From: Pseudomonadota bacterium
GTDB lineage: Bacteria; Myxococcota_A; Polyangia; Polyangiales; Polyangiaceae
DNA length: 64,000 nucleotides
Assembly (NCBI GenBank): GCA_023423895.1
Contig: JAFAER010000245.1
Location: 44,631-108,630 of the forward strand
Reading direction: 5' to 3'
In this document: piece by piece, positions 27,783-37,147 of the stretch
Numbering within the stretch: position 1 is the stretch's first letter
Layout of the letters: each line of letters opens with the position of its first letter
The notes under the pieces: generated by a model
Told to the model about the DNA's origin: nothing
Seen by the model: only the letters and a program-made list of their open reading frames with translations
The model's database searches: none
Made by a program: the position numbers and the translations under genes

Positions 27783-28868
27783 GCCGAACGCGAGCACTGC
27801 ACCGTACGACGTGCCGGACCCTCGCGGCGAGACAGCGCACCCCTGGGCGGCGTCCCCGCTCGGGAGCGTCAGGGTTGCTCCCGTCGTCGTCTTCTCCTCG
27901 GTCATCTCGGTGGACGTGTCGTTTCCGTCGTCCACCGACGGCTCGGTCGCGTCCGGAACCGCGACCGGGATTTCCTCGTCGTCGTTGCCGCTCGGCTCTT
28001 CGGACATCGGCATGTCATCCATCGGCGCCGACATCGACTGCGTGCAGCTCGAACCCTTGGGGAAGCCGCCCACGGGAGACTTCGCCAGACGGGTTTCGGT
28101 CGCGGGGCCGTAGACGCCGTCCTCGGCGATCGTGTCGTTCGGGTTGTTCCGATTCCACAACCGCTGGAAGGCTCGCACGGAGAGGCCCTTCATGCTGACG
28201 GTGCCACCGCCGCGGTAGTCGAAGTGCACGGGGTCACTCGCGCCGAGCCAGCTGAACCCTTTGCTGTTCATCGCCGATCGCCATGCTGCGTTGTTGGCGA
28301 TGTCGACGGCGACGCCGGACTCGTGGTTGCTCGTGCCGGGTTTCGCGGCGAGGCTGATGCCGCACCGTCCGGTCTGATACCAACGATAGAGCAGGTACTG
28401 CGCCGGCAGCGCGCGCAGCCCGGAGTTGATCGAAAGGGTGACGCCACGCGCCTTCTGCGCAGCGATGAGGGCGTTCGCCGTCGGCGTCTGCAGAAACGGG
28501 AAGACGGTCGATCCCAGCGCGAGGCCGCTGACACCGTCGATGCGCTTCATGACGCCCGGCTTGAGGCATTGGATCTCTTCCACGAGCTGGACGGACAGAC
28601 CCTTCACCGCATTCGTCGAGCAGGTCTGGCTCACGGCCGACGCGACGGACGAAGAGGACGTGAGCTCGCTCGATACCGTCCCGAGCGTCTCGCCCTCCTC
28701 GTCGTGGTCGTGATGGTCGGCAACGTCGTCGAGATCATCGGCGCCCGAGCACGCGACGGCGAAGATCGGCAGCACCGTCCACGCCAGGCGATGAAGCCTG
28801 CGGTCGACCGTCCTCAGCGGGGGAGCCGAGCGACTCACGCGAGAGAGGCGGGAGAGAAACGAGCGCAT
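27732..28868 (-). CDS. VanY-type (M15) peptidase with peptidoglycan-binding and MYXO-CTERM-like tail
   Basis: 378-residue exported peptidase. A basic N-terminus and lipobox-like AVAC (Cys40) are followed by an acidic/His linker. The M15/VanY domain (about 85-220) has the zinc-binding pattern with His182 and Asp189 (SNHESGVAVD) and HFDY (His215), as in D-Ala-D-Ala carboxypeptidases and endolysins. A peptidoglycan-binding-1-like module (about 222-270) follows, then a Met/Asp-rich linker. The C-terminal GC-helix-RRRR is a surface-sorting signal. It probably trims peptidoglycan (own or prey); target inferred. ATG 28868 gives a proper signal peptide; no good Shine-Dalgarno is visible. Overlaps the hybrid kinase by 51 bp at the 3' end. 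Confidence 0.75.
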   Translation of the reverse strand: MRSFLSRLSRVSRSAPPLRTVDRRLHRLAWTVLPIFAVACSGADDLDDVADHHDHDEEGETLGTVSSELTSSSSVASAVSQTCSTNAVKGLSVQLVEEIQCLKPGVMKRIDGVSGLALGSTVFPFLQTPTANALIAAQKARGVTLSINSGLRALPAQYLLYRWYQTGRCGISLAAKPGTSNHESGVAVDIANNAAWRSAMNSKGFSWLGASDPVHFDYRGGGTVSMKGLSVRAFQRLWNRNNPNDTIAEDGVYGPATETRLAKSPVGGFPKGSSCTQSMSAPMDDMPMSEEPSGNDDEEIPVAVPDATEPSVDDGNDTSTEMTEEKTTTGATLTLPSGDAAQGCAVSPRGSGTSYGAVLAFGLLGTSLIVRRRRSRAA

Positions 28869-29283
28869 CGGAGGTGCCCTGTTGCATCCATCGGGCCCAC
28901 GTCGCCCGGCGCCGGGTGGCCGATCGTCGGCTCGTGTATGCGCCCCCACTTCTCGCGATCATTTCGGAAGGGCGAACGACTCACGCGAGGTGTGGCCGTG
29001 TCGTTCCCTCGTCCGCGGTCCGCGTCCACGCGCGAACCTCGGACGCGAAGGCACGCGATGGATCGCGATGTCTCGCGGAGGGCATCTCATGGATCGGACG
29101 AACCTCAGGCATGAAGCCGAGGTCAGGTGGGCGCACCTCCGGCGGGCGTGATTTCCAGCGCGAAAGGACACTTTCGACGAGCGGCGAATCTTGACCCGTC
29201 ACGGTATGCTGCGTGCACTGGCATCCTGATGGGCTCCGCCTCGCATTCCAGCCATCACGCTTCAGGCTTCTGCTGCTTCCGAC
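28869..29283. other. divergent intergenic region between peptidase and matrixin genes
   Basis: No convincing gene. It holds two outward promoters by necessity, the palindrome CCCGGCGCCGGG (28905-28916), and the conserved promoter-like 15-mer at 29197-29211. Short open frames here have unlikely codon composition. Confidence 0.6.
29197..29211 (+). promoter_or_regulatory. candidate promoter element upstream of matrixin gene
   Basis: CGTCACGGTATGCTG differs at two positions from the 15-mer upstream of the trypsin-like gene. It contains a -10-like TATGCT (29205-29210) 74 bp before the ATG. An upstream TTGACC (29191-29196) is too close to be the -35 box of this -10, but pairs at 17 bp with TGCACT (29214-29219) as an alternative. 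Confidence 0.35.
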
Positions 29284-30165
29284 ATGAGTAACTCGGCTCG
29301 CCTCGATCGCTTCGTCGCGACGTTCGTCTTCGCGTCCGCCTTCCTCGTCAGCGTGAAGGCCTCGGCATACTGTCGAACGACGACGTGCGATCCGAACAGC
29401 GACCAGTGCCGCCGCAACGAAAGCGGCTGCATTCGCGATGGCGTTCCCCTCAAGTGGAAGGAGCTGCCCATCGTGTATCGCTTTCACGAGCGTCTGACCG
29501 ACAAGCTCGATGCTGCGGGAGCGCGTGCGGCGGTCCGAAGCGCGTTCGATGCGTGGGAGAACGTCGAGTGCTCGCGCGGTCGCACCTCCCTCCGCTTCGA
29601 GGAAGGAAGCGACATCGACGTCGGCAAGCCGCTCGGCAGCAAGGAAGGCGCCGAGAAGTTCGGGATCTACTTCCGTGACGGGCGCTGGCCACACTCCGAC
29701 GCAGAGGAGTCGCTCGCCCTCACGACGCAGATCTACGGGAAGACGTCGGGCAACATCGAATACGCGGACATCGAGATCAACACGGCCGACATCGACTTCC
29801 GCCTCACGGACGACGAGGGATCGGACAAGGTCGATCTCCAGGCGGTCGTCACGCACGAGGTCGGCCACTACATCGGCCTCGCACACAGCGACGACCCGGA
29901 CTCGATCATGGTCGCGCGCTATTGCGCTTCGGTCGATCGCTGCGGCCAGAGCACCGACGTCGCGCGCGGACTCTCCGACGACGACAAGAAGGGCGTCTGC
30001 GCGCTCTACCCGCCGGCGAGCGCGAGCTCGTCGGACCCCGCCGCGGCTGGCGGATGCCATCAGGCGAGCACGAGCTCGAGGACGAGCTCGCATGCACACG
30101 TGGCGGTCTTCGGAGCGTTCGCCTTCGTCGGCTGCGCCTTCGCGCGGCGTCGTCGTCGCCACTGA
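29284..30165 (+). CDS. matrixin-like zinc metalloprotease with MYXO-CTERM-like tail
   Basis: 293-residue secreted protease. The signal peptide ends near KASAYC (about residue 28). A Cys-rich segment (30-50) precedes a matrixin (M10) catalytic domain with HEVGHYIGLAH: His191, Glu192, His195 and His201 form the zinc site, and a Met-turn SIM with Met209 follows closely. No hemopexin domain. The tail has GGC, a hydrophobic helix (about 272-287) and RRRRRH, resembling MYXO-CTERM anchoring. The Met-turn only 8 residues after the last His is short for M10 but common in myxobacterial matrixins. Role in extracellular proteolysis is inferred. Confidence 0.75.
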   Translation: MSNSARLDRFVATFVFASAFLVSVKASAYCRTTTCDPNSDQCRRNESGCIRDGVPLKWKELPIVYRFHERLTDKLDAAGARAAVRSAFDAWENVECSRGRTSLRFEEGSDIDVGKPLGSKEGAEKFGIYFRDGRWPHSDAEESLALTTQIYGKTSGNIEYADIEINTADIDFRLTDDEGSDKVDLQAVVTHEVGHYIGLAHSDDPDSIMVARYCASVDRCGQSTDVARGLSDDDKKGVCALYPPASASSSDPAAAGGCHQASTSSRTSSHAHVAVFGAFAFVGCAFARRRRRH

Positions 30166-30309
30166 ACGCACGACGCTCGAGCTCGTCCGATGACGCCGAG
30201 CGTCCTTCGTCGGCACGGAGACGCTGTCGGTGACGGGCTCGCAGCGGCTGGTCGGAACCGCCTTTCCAGGCTTGTATTGCCGAGCCGAGCGACCGATCAT
30301 CTCGCCGGG

Positions 30310-31623
30310 ATGCGCTTCGACGTCGTGCCCGCGGTGGTGCTCGCCGGCGTCCTCGTTTCGATGGGGGCCCAGGCCCAGGAAGTCGTGCGCATCGACCAGG
30401 CGGTCCGGGCGGCGCTCGACAACAACGAGCGTGCACGCAAGGCACCGCTCAGGGTCGAACAAGCGGAGGGCCAGAAGGAACGAGCGCGCGGCGCGTTCTT
30501 TCCGACGCTCACGGCGGGGGGCACTGGGCAGTACCGCCTCCAGGAGGATCGCTCCGGGCGCAACACGACCTCGAGCGGCACGATCACGCTGAGCCAACCG
30601 ATCCTCGCGCCGAGCGCCTTTCCGGCGTACTCGCAGGCGAATCACCAGCTCGAATCCGAGAAGTGGGGCAGCGTGCAGGACCGGCGGCTTCTGGCCTTCG
30701 ACACCGCGCGCACGTTCCTCCAGGCGCTCGCCGCCGACCGCGTGTACGAGGCGGCGGTGCGACGCTTCGAACGCGCGCAGGCCAACCTGCAGAACGCCGA
30801 GGCCCGCGCCGCGGCCGGTCTCGCGAGCGTGAACGACGCGACGCGCGCGTCGCTCGAGCTCGCCACGGCCGCGCGCGAAGTCGCGACCGCAGAAGGCCGC
30901 GTCGGCACCGCGTACTTGAACCTCGGCTTCCTCATGGGGCGTCCCGTGGCGCCGCCGAAGCCCGGCGATCCCGCGGTGCTCGCCGCGCCGGATCGGACCG
31001 ACGCCGCAGCGACGAACTTCGAGAGCAACCCGGACGATCAGGTGCGCGCCGCGCTCGATCGGCGGCCCGATCTTCGTGCGGCCCACGAGCGAACCGAGGC
31101 GCTCCGCGCATCGGCAAAGGAGCCGCTCTACCGCCTCGTGCCGACGGTCTCGGCGTCGGCGCAGGTGCGGGTGTTGCCGAGCCCGCTCCCGACCGAGCGC
31201 GGCCACGAGGAGACGGCGACGCTGAATCTGCAGTGGAACATCTTCGACGCCGGCTTCCGCTACGCAGACCGGCGCACGCGCCTCGCGCAGGCCGAGAGTC
31301 AGGCGCTCGACGAGAGCCTGCTCCGGCGCTCGGTCGACAACGAGATCCGCGTGGCGCTCGTCTCGCTGAAGGCCGCACGCGAGGCGCTGAAGATCGCCGA
31401 AGAGGCGATCGCTGCAGCCCAGCGGAGCTCGGACGAGACCGAGATCCTCTATCGCCAGGGCCTGGCGCGCGCGATCGAGCTGACCGACGCGACGGCCCGG
31501 CGCTTCGACGCGGAGGTCACGCGGGCGTCCGCGAAGCTGACGATGGAACAAGCGTATCTCGAGCTCCGCTACGCGCTCGGACTGGGGCCTGTCGACGAGG
31601 CTGGCGGAGGATCACCGAAATGA
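30310..31623 (+). CDS. TolC-family outer-membrane efflux channel
   Basis: 437-residue outer-membrane efflux protein. The signal peptide ends near MGAQAQE (about residue 20). Two internally repeated helical/coiled-coil segments are separated by short beta-strand regions, the OEP fold; RVEQAEGQKERARGAFFPTL near the start is characteristic. It forms the trimeric exit duct for the adjacent adaptor and permease. ATG 30310 is chosen over earlier in-frame codons because the signal peptide starts there. Stop and the adaptor start overlap (ATGA), indicating a tightly coupled operon of channel, adaptor and permease. Confidence 0.8.
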   Translation: MRFDVVPAVVLAGVLVSMGAQAQEVVRIDQAVRAALDNNERARKAPLRVEQAEGQKERARGAFFPTLTAGGTGQYRLQEDRSGRNTTSSGTITLSQPILAPSAFPAYSQANHQLESEKWGSVQDRRLLAFDTARTFLQALAADRVYEAAVRRFERAQANLQNAEARAAAGLASVNDATRASLELATAAREVATAEGRVGTAYLNLGFLMGRPVAPPKPGDPAVLAAPDRTDAAATNFESNPDDQVRAALDRRPDLRAAHERTEALRASAKEPLYRLVPTVSASAQVRVLPSPLPTERGHEETATLNLQWNIFDAGFRYADRRTRLAQAESQALDESLLRRSVDNEIRVALVSLKAAREALKIAEEAIAAAQRSSDETEILYRQGLARAIELTDATARRFDAEVTRASAKLTMEQAYLELRYALGLGPVDEAGGGSPK

Positions 31624-32900
31624 GGCGCCTCGTCCTGCTCCTGGCTGCGGTCGCGCTCCCGATCGCTCCCGTTGCGCTCTCCGCGTGCAAGCGCGACACC
31701 CCGACGGCCGATGCCGCGGCGAGCGGCAAAGGCGGGCGCGGCATGCGTGGCGACGGCGGCCTGGTCTATGCGGTCGACCTGCTCGAGGTCGACGCGAAGA
31801 AGGTCGACTACATCGTAGCGGCGCCCGGCACCATCGAGGCGTTCGAGCGCGTTCAGGTCACCTCACGCGTGGCCGGCGTCGTCGACAAGGTCGCCTTCAG
31901 TGAAGGGCAGGAGGTGAAGAAGGGCGGCGTCCTCGTCGCGATCGACTCGGAGCGCTATCGCCTCGCGGTGAACAGCAGCAAAGCTGCGCTCGAGAAGGCC
32001 AAGGCGGCGCAGAAGGACGTCGAGGGCATGGTGAGCCGTCGCGAAGGCGCGATGGAGCAACATCCCGGTCTCATCCCCGGCGAAGAGCTCGAGACGTACC
32101 GCACGAAGACGCTCACCGCGAAGGCCGACACCGCGGTCGCCGCGGAGAACCTGAAGATCGCCGAGCTGAATCTGCGCGACTCGTTCGTCCGCGCGCCGAT
32201 GGACGGCGTCATCCAGACCCGTACCGTCGAGACCGGACAATACGTCAACACGGGCGTCGTCATGGCGACGCTCCTCCGGCAGGAGCCCATGCTGCTCCGC
32301 TTCCAGGTCGAGCCCCAGGAGGCGCCGCGGCTCAAGCCCGGGATGAAGGCGACGTTCACGATGCGCGAGACGCAGCGCACGTTCGAGGCGAAGCTCACGC
32401 TCATCGCGGCCGCCGCGGATCCGACCACACACATGGTCGGCGTCACCGGCGAGATCATCGCTGCGGAACACAAGTACTGGCTCCGTCCCGGCTCGTTCTG
32501 CGACGTGAGCGTCGACATCGGCGCCACGCGCGACGCGCCCATGATCCCGCGCTTCGCGACCCGCGCGACGGATCACGGCTACGTCGTCTACGTCGTCGAG
32601 AACGACATCGCTCAGGAGCGCGTCATCACGCTCGGCATGAGCACGAAGGACGGCTGGGTCGAGGTGCGCACCGGCCTGAAGGACGGCGAATGGATCGTCG
32701 TCCGCGGCGCCGAGGCGCTCACCCCTGGCGCGCGCGTTCGTGGGACCAAGCTCACGTCGCTCGACGCCGGCGCCGAGCCGGTCGCCGACAAGGTCGAATC
32801 AGACGCCGGCGGCGCTGAAGAGCGGCGGCGCGGCGGAGGTGGCGGCGCGCGAGGACGCGAGGCCGGCGCGTTTTCTCCTGACGGGCAGAAGGCTCCGTGA
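31620..32900 (+). CDS. RND periplasmic adaptor (membrane fusion protein)
   Basis: 426-residue lipoprotein (LSACKRD, Cys23). The lipoyl/barrel-sandwich hybrid half is at about 65-85 (VDYIVAAPGTIEAFERVQV) with its partner near APMDGVIQTRTV. A coiled-coil hairpin between them (about 100-170) docks to TolC. Beta-barrel and membrane-proximal domains follow, and the last 35 residues are a disordered Gly/Arg/Glu tail. It links the permease to TolC. ATG 31620 overlaps the TolC stop by 4 bp (ATGA). Substrate unknown; class HAE1-like from the permease. Confidence 0.8.
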   Translation: MRRLVLLLAAVALPIAPVALSACKRDTPTADAAASGKGGRGMRGDGGLVYAVDLLEVDAKKVDYIVAAPGTIEAFERVQVTSRVAGVVDKVAFSEGQEVKKGGVLVAIDSERYRLAVNSSKAALEKAKAAQKDVEGMVSRREGAMEQHPGLIPGEELETYRTKTLTAKADTAVAAENLKIAELNLRDSFVRAPMDGVIQTRTVETGQYVNTGVVMATLLRQEPMLLRFQVEPQEAPRLKPGMKATFTMRETQRTFEAKLTLIAAAADPTTHMVGVTGEIIAAEHKYWLRPGSFCDVSVDIGATRDAPMIPRFATRATDHGYVVYVVENDIAQERVITLGMSTKDGWVEVRTGLKDGEWIVVRGAEALTPGARVRGTKLTSLDAGAEPVADKVESDAGGAEERRRGGGGGARGREAGAFSPDGQKAP

Positions 32901-32970
32901 ACACGCGTGGACGCAGTCCCGCGGTGACGGACGTGGTCCGTGAAGCTCCGCGAGCGACCGGAGGACGCGA

Positions 32971-35900
32971 GTGAGCATCACCGACGTATCGATCAAGAAC
33001 CCGGTGTTCGCCTGGATGCTCATGGCGTGCACGATGCTCTTCGGCATCGTCGCGCTGACGCGCATTGGCATCAGCCAGTTCCCCGACGTCGACTATCCGA
33101 ACATCTCGGTCTCCGTCTCGTGGCCGGGCGCCTCTCCGCCCGCCGTCGAGCGCGAGCTCGTCGAGCCGCTCGAGCAGGCCATCTCGCAGGTCGAGGGCGT
33201 CAAGCAGATCTCCTCGCAGGCACGAGCCGGCAGCGCCCGCGTCACCGTGACGTTCGACATGTCGCGCAACGTCGACCTTGCGCTCCAGGACGTCCAGGCG
33301 CGTGTCGCCGCCGCGCAGCGCTCGCTTCCGAAGGACGTGCCCGCCGCGACGGTGTCGAAGTCGAACCCCGACGATCAGGCGATCCTCCAGATTGCCGTCA
33401 CGGGCCCGTTCTCGAAGCAGATGCTCGCGGACGTGGCGCGCTACCAGGTCCAGGAGCGGCTGCAGACGGTCGAGGGCGTCGGACAGATCACGCTGAGCGG
33501 CGCGCAGAACCGCAACGTCCGCATCTGGCTCGACGCGAGCAAGCTCATCGAGAAGGGCGTCGTCGCGAGCGACATCATCAACGCGATCAAGAGCGAGCAC
33601 GTCGAGGTTCCCGGCGGGCAGCTCGACACCGGCGGCCGCGCGCTCGACGTGCGCCTCCTCGGTGAAGCCCTCGATATCGAGCAGTTCCGGAAGCTCGTCG
33701 TCAAGAAGGGCAGACCCGCGACGGTCGATCAGAAGACCGGGATGATCACGCCGGGCTCGACGACCCCGGTCTACCTCGAAGACGTGGGCCTCGTGGAGGA
33801 CGGCTTCGAGGACGCCACCTCCGTCTCGCGCCTCGACGGCGTGCCGCTGCAGACGCTCGGCATCCTGAAGCAGCGCGGCACGAACGCGGTCGCCGTCGCG
33901 GCGGCCGTGAAGGAGCGCGTCGCCGAGATCCAGCGCACGCTCCCCGAGGGGATGAACGTGGAGGTGCTCTTCGACTCCACGGTCTTCATCCAGGAGTCGG
34001 TGCACGAGCTCGAGCTCGAGCTCGTCATGGCCGTCGCGCTGACGGCGCTCGTCTGCTGGCTGTTCCTCGGCTCGCTCTCGAGCACGATGAACGTCGTGCT
34101 GGCGATCCCGATGTCGCTGCTCGGCACGGTCGCCGTCGTCTACTTCTGCGGCTTCACGCTGAACACCTTCACGCTCCTCGGCCTCTCGCTCGCGGTCGGC
34201 CTCGTCGTCGACGACGCCGTCATGGTCATGGAGAACATCTACCGCCACGCGGAGATGGGGAAGGACCGCGTCCGCGCCTCGTCCGAGGGGACGAAGGAGA
34301 TCACGTTCGCCGCGCTCGCCGCGACGCTTGCGGTCATCGCGATCTTCTTGCCGGTCGTCTTCATGAAGGGCGTCATCGGCAAGTTCTTCTTCCAGTTCGG
34401 CGTCACGCTGTCGGTCGCCGTGATGCTCTCGTACTTCGAGGCGATCACGCTCGCGCCCGCGCGCTGCGCGCAGATGCTGAACGCCTCGCGCGAAGGGCGT
34501 AGCGCGGTCGGGCGCTTCGTCGACCGCGGTTTCGGCGCGCTCGAGCGCGGCTACGCGCGCGTGCTCCGCGGTGCGCTCGAACATCCGGTCAAGGTGCTCA
34601 TCGCGTCGGTCGCGATCCTCGCGTCGACGGGCTTCCTCGTGACGCGCATCAAGACGGAGTTCATCCCGTCGCAGGACCAGAGCCGCCTGAACGTCCGCAT
34701 CATGACGGAGGCGGGCACCACGCCGGCGGCCGCCGCACCGCTGCTCGCGAAGGCCGAGGCGCGTATCGCGGCGCACCCCGAGATCTCTCGCATGCTGGTC
34801 AACCTGCAGGGATCGTCGGGGCAGATCTCGCTCACGCTCGTGCCGCCGAACGAGCGCAAGATGAGCGCGCAGGAGCTCATGCTCGCCTTGCGGAAGGACC
34901 TCCAGGGGATCCCGGGCATCCGCGGATCCGTACAGGATCCCTCGCAGCAGGGCTTCGGCTCGACGGGCGGCTCGCCGATCGACTTCACGATCCGCGGCTC
35001 CGACTGGGACGCCCTCGTCGCCGCGTCGAACATGTTCAAGACGGAGCTCGAGAGCAGCGGCTTCGCCAGCGACATCACCTCGGACTTCCAGCTCGGCGGC
35101 TCCGAGCTGCAGGTGATCCCGGATCGGCGCCGCGCCAACGAGCTGGGCGTCTCGGTGAGCGATCTCGGCAACACCGTGAGCGCGCTCGTCGGCGGCAACA
35201 CCATTGGCAAGTTCTCGACCGCGGGACGACGCGTGGACATCCGCATGCGCCTGCTCGCATCGCAGCGCACGCGGCCCGAAGACCTCTCGCTCATCCGCGT
35301 CCGCGGCCTGAACAACACGCTCATCCCGCTGACGATGGTCGTCACGCAGGAGGAGAAGCCCGTCCTCCAGACGATCAGCCGACTCGATCGCGAGCGCGCG
35401 ATCAGCATCAAGGGCAACGTCGGTCCGGGCCACTCGCAGGCCGAGGCGATGGCGAAGGTCTACGACCTCGCGAAAGAGCTCCCCGTCGGCTTGCGCGTCG
35501 CGGCAGGAGGTCAGGCTTCGCAACTCGAGGAGACGACCAGCGGGCTCTGGTTCGCCATGCTCGTCGGCATCCTCGTCGCGTACATGGTCCTGGCGAGCCA
35601 GTTCAACTCGTTCCTGCATCCGGTGACGGTGCTCACGATCTTGCCGCTCGCCGTATGCGGCGCCGTGCTCGGCCTCGTCATCGCCGGCAAGACGCTCAAC
35701 CTGTTCAGCATGATCGGTCTCCTCCTGCTGATGGGGATCGTGAAGAAGAACTCGATCCTCCTCGTCGAGTACGCGGAGCAGGTGCGTGAGCACGAGCACC
35801 TCGACGCGAGGGCGGCCGTGCAGAAGGCGGGGCCGCTCCGCCTCCGGCCGATCCTCATGACGACGATCGCGACGATGATGGCCGCGGTGCCGCCGATCCT

Positions 35901-36096
35901 CGGCCTCGGCCCGGGCACCGAGACGCGCAGCCCCATGGCCGCTGCGGTCCTCGGCGGCCTGACCGTGTCGACCATCCTCAGCCTCGTGGTCGTGCCGGCC
36001 TTCTACGTCGTCAGCGATCGGGTGAAGAGCCGCATCTTCCGCAAGAAGGCCGTGGCCGGCGCGCCGCCTGTCGACGAACCGCGTCTCAGCGCGTGA
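32971..36096 (+). CDS. RND efflux permease (HAE1-type)
   Basis: 1041-residue inner-membrane proton-driven pump. Full AcrB-like architecture: a helix at the start (VFAWMLMACTMLFGIVAL), two large periplasmic loops, and twelve helices in total. The proton-relay Asp pair sits in helix 4 (VVDDAV, Asp414/Asp415). The length equals that of the AcrB/MexB class. GTG 32971 has GGAGGA 5 nt upstream. The 70 bp gap after the adaptor gene is within operon range. The final codons RLSA-stop are duplicated in the 3' untranslated region (36085-36131), and a 7-bp hairpin follows the stop. It exports organic compounds such as drugs, solvents or metabolites; the specific substrate is not deducible. Confidence 0.9.
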   Translation: MSITDVSIKNPVFAWMLMACTMLFGIVALTRIGISQFPDVDYPNISVSVSWPGASPPAVERELVEPLEQAISQVEGVKQISSQARAGSARVTVTFDMSRNVDLALQDVQARVAAAQRSLPKDVPAATVSKSNPDDQAILQIAVTGPFSKQMLADVARYQVQERLQTVEGVGQITLSGAQNRNVRIWLDASKLIEKGVVASDIINAIKSEHVEVPGGQLDTGGRALDVRLLGEALDIEQFRKLVVKKGRPATVDQKTGMITPGSTTPVYLEDVGLVEDGFEDATSVSRLDGVPLQTLGILKQRGTNAVAVAAAVKERVAEIQRTLPEGMNVEVLFDSTVFIQESVHELELELVMAVALTALVCWLFLGSLSSTMNVVLAIPMSLLGTVAVVYFCGFTLNTFTLLGLSLAVGLVVDDAVMVMENIYRHAEMGKDRVRASSEGTKEITFAALAATLAVIAIFLPVVFMKGVIGKFFFQFGVTLSVAVMLSYFEAITLAPARCAQMLNASREGRSAVGRFVDRGFGALERGYARVLRGALEHPVKVLIASVAILASTGFLVTRIKTEFIPSQDQSRLNVRIMTEAGTTPAAAAPLLAKAEARIAAHPEISRMLVNLQGSSGQISLTLVPPNERKMSAQELMLALRKDLQGIPGIRGSVQDPSQQGFGSTGGSPIDFTIRGSDWDALVAASNMFKTELESSGFASDITSDFQLGGSELQVIPDRRRANELGVSVSDLGNTVSALVGGNTIGKFSTAGRRVDIRMRLLASQRTRPEDLSLIRVRGLNNTLIPLTMVVTQEEKPVLQTISRLDRERAISIKGNVGPGHSQAEAMAKVYDLAKELPVGLRVAAGGQASQLEETTSGLWFAMLVGILVAYMVLASQFNSFLHPVTVLTILPLAVCGAVLGLVIAGKTLNLFSMIGLLLLMGIVKKNSILLVEYAEQVREHEHLDARAAVQKAGPLRLRPILMTTIATMMAAVPPILGLGPGTETRSPMAAAVLGGLTVSTILSLVVVPAFYVVSDRVKSRIFRKKAVAGAPPVDEPRLSA

Positions 36097-36131
36097 GCGC
36101 GGCGTTCGAGCCGCGCCTCAGCGCGTGAGCG
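36085..36131 (+). repeat. duplicated 15-mer spanning RND stop codon
   Basis: CTCAGCGCGTGAGCG occurs at 36085-36099, where it encodes the last residues and stop of the permease, and again at 36117-36131 beyond the stop (period 32 bp). A partial similarity continues after it. It looks like a local tandem duplication of the gene's end. Confidence 0.6.
36097..36116 (+). terminator. candidate stem-loop terminator after RND permease
   Basis: GCGCGGC-GTTCGA-GCCGCGC forms a perfect 7-bp stem with a 6-nt loop directly after the TGA of the permease (36094-36096). No T-tract follows, so a factor-independent terminator is only possible, not shown. The convergent lipoprotein gene ends 32 bp away. Confidence 0.4.
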
Positions 36132-36148
36132 TGGTGACGAGCCGCGGG

Positions 36149-37147
36149 TCAGCGGATCTCGATCGGGAACTCCATCCACGACGTACCGCCTCGGTTGTCG
36201 TGGAGGACGGCCCACATCGTGCCCTTCGCAGGAGCGTTCGGGGGCGTGAAGTCGATCGTGGTCTTCGGCGGCCGGCCGCGATGTCCGTCGAAGAGGATCT
36301 TGCGATCGGTCGCGAACTTCCCGACCGTGGTGAACCAGTCGACGTAGATCGTCTCGCGGCCGACCTTTCCGTCCTCGTCGACGTTGTCGGGATCCACCTC
36401 GGCGGCGGCGTCCGAGAAGACGACGTCGAGCTTGGCCGCGGTGCAGTCGGCGTCGTCCGCTTTCGTGCAGCGGTTCACACCGATGCCTGCGGCGAGATCG
36501 ACCGGCTTGCCCTCGAAGGTGACGCCGTCGAGGCTCGGGATGGCGTTGCGTCGCTCGGCGAAGATGAACACGCGGGTGTAGCCGAAGACGAAGTCTTCCG
36601 CGCCGAGCTCACGGCCGGCGCTGTCGAAGCACCCGACCGGAAGCTGGTTCGGACCGAGGCCGCTCCTGCGCGGCACGCGCTCCAGATGGCCGGCGCATGC
36701 GGCGACGAACGCGTACGCCGTCACGTAGCGCTCGCGCTGGCCTGGGCGCACGTCGACGCCGTCGAGCGCGTCCGCGGGGACGGCAAACGGATGCGGGCCG
36801 CTTCCCTCGAGCAGGGACGACGTCAGGTCGACGCCGGTCGGGAACAGCGCCTCGAGGATCGGGTAACAGCCGTAGTGCGACGCGCCCAGCTTGTCGACGC
36901 AGAGCGCGGGGAACCAGAAGAGGCGCATCGGCTCACGCTTCGCGCCGAGGCGGCCGTCGTGCGCGAGCACCTGGACGTTCACCATCTCGCCCGGCCTCGC
37001 ATACGGCAGGTCGGCGCGGGCCGCGAGGATGCGGACGCCCTCGACCGCGTTTTTCGGTCGGAAGTCGCTGCCGCACGCCGTGATCGCCGAGAACGGCAGC
37101 ACCAGCGAGCCGGCGAGCAGCGCGGCTTTCGCGATGCGCGCGTTCAC
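36149..37147 (-). CDS. lipoprotein partner of TonB-dependent receptor
   Basis: 332-residue predicted lipoprotein; lipobox SAITAC (Cys about 25) followed by GSDFRP. The mature part is beta-rich with several Cys and ends in an immunoglobulin-like domain (TMWAVLHDNRGG). No family name recognised. The GTG start at 37147 overlaps the receptor's TGA by 4 bp, so it is translated after the receptor as a coupled unit. Likely a surface lipoprotein that helps the receptor bind its ligand, as in SusD-type pairs, though no SusD motif is visible; that role is inference. Confidence 0.6.
   Translation of the reverse strand: MNARIAKAALLAGSLVLPFSAITACGSDFRPKNAVEGVRILAARADLPYARPGEMVNVQVLAHDGRLGAKREPMRLFWFPALCVDKLGASHYGCYPILEALFPTGVDLTSSLLEGSGPHPFAVPADALDGVDVRPGQRERYVTAYAFVAACAGHLERVPRRSGLGPNQLPVGCFDSAGRELGAEDFVFGYTRVFIFAERRNAIPSLDGVTFEGKPVDLAAGIGVNRCTKADDADCTAAKLDVVFSDAAAEVDPDNVDEDGKVGRETIYVDWFTTVGKFATDRKILFDGHRGRPPKTTIDFTPPNAPAKGTMWAVLHDNRGGTSWMEFPIEIR

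Noticed and set aside
28830..28989. 13-bp direct repeat CGACTCACGCGAG (28831-28843 and 28977-28989)
   Set aside because: One copy is inside the peptidase coding region; no further copies noticed and it may be chance.
28981..31551. Antisense open frame of about 856 codons over the matrixin and TolC genes
   Set aside because: Same reason: Arg/Ala/Asp-rich, no recognisable domain, and it covers two well-supported genes.
32752..35799. Antisense open frame of about 1015 codons opposite the RND permease
   Set aside because: Composition is dominated by Arg, Asp, His and Glu, with no motif, signal or ribosome site. High GC on a strong coding strand gives such frames by chance.
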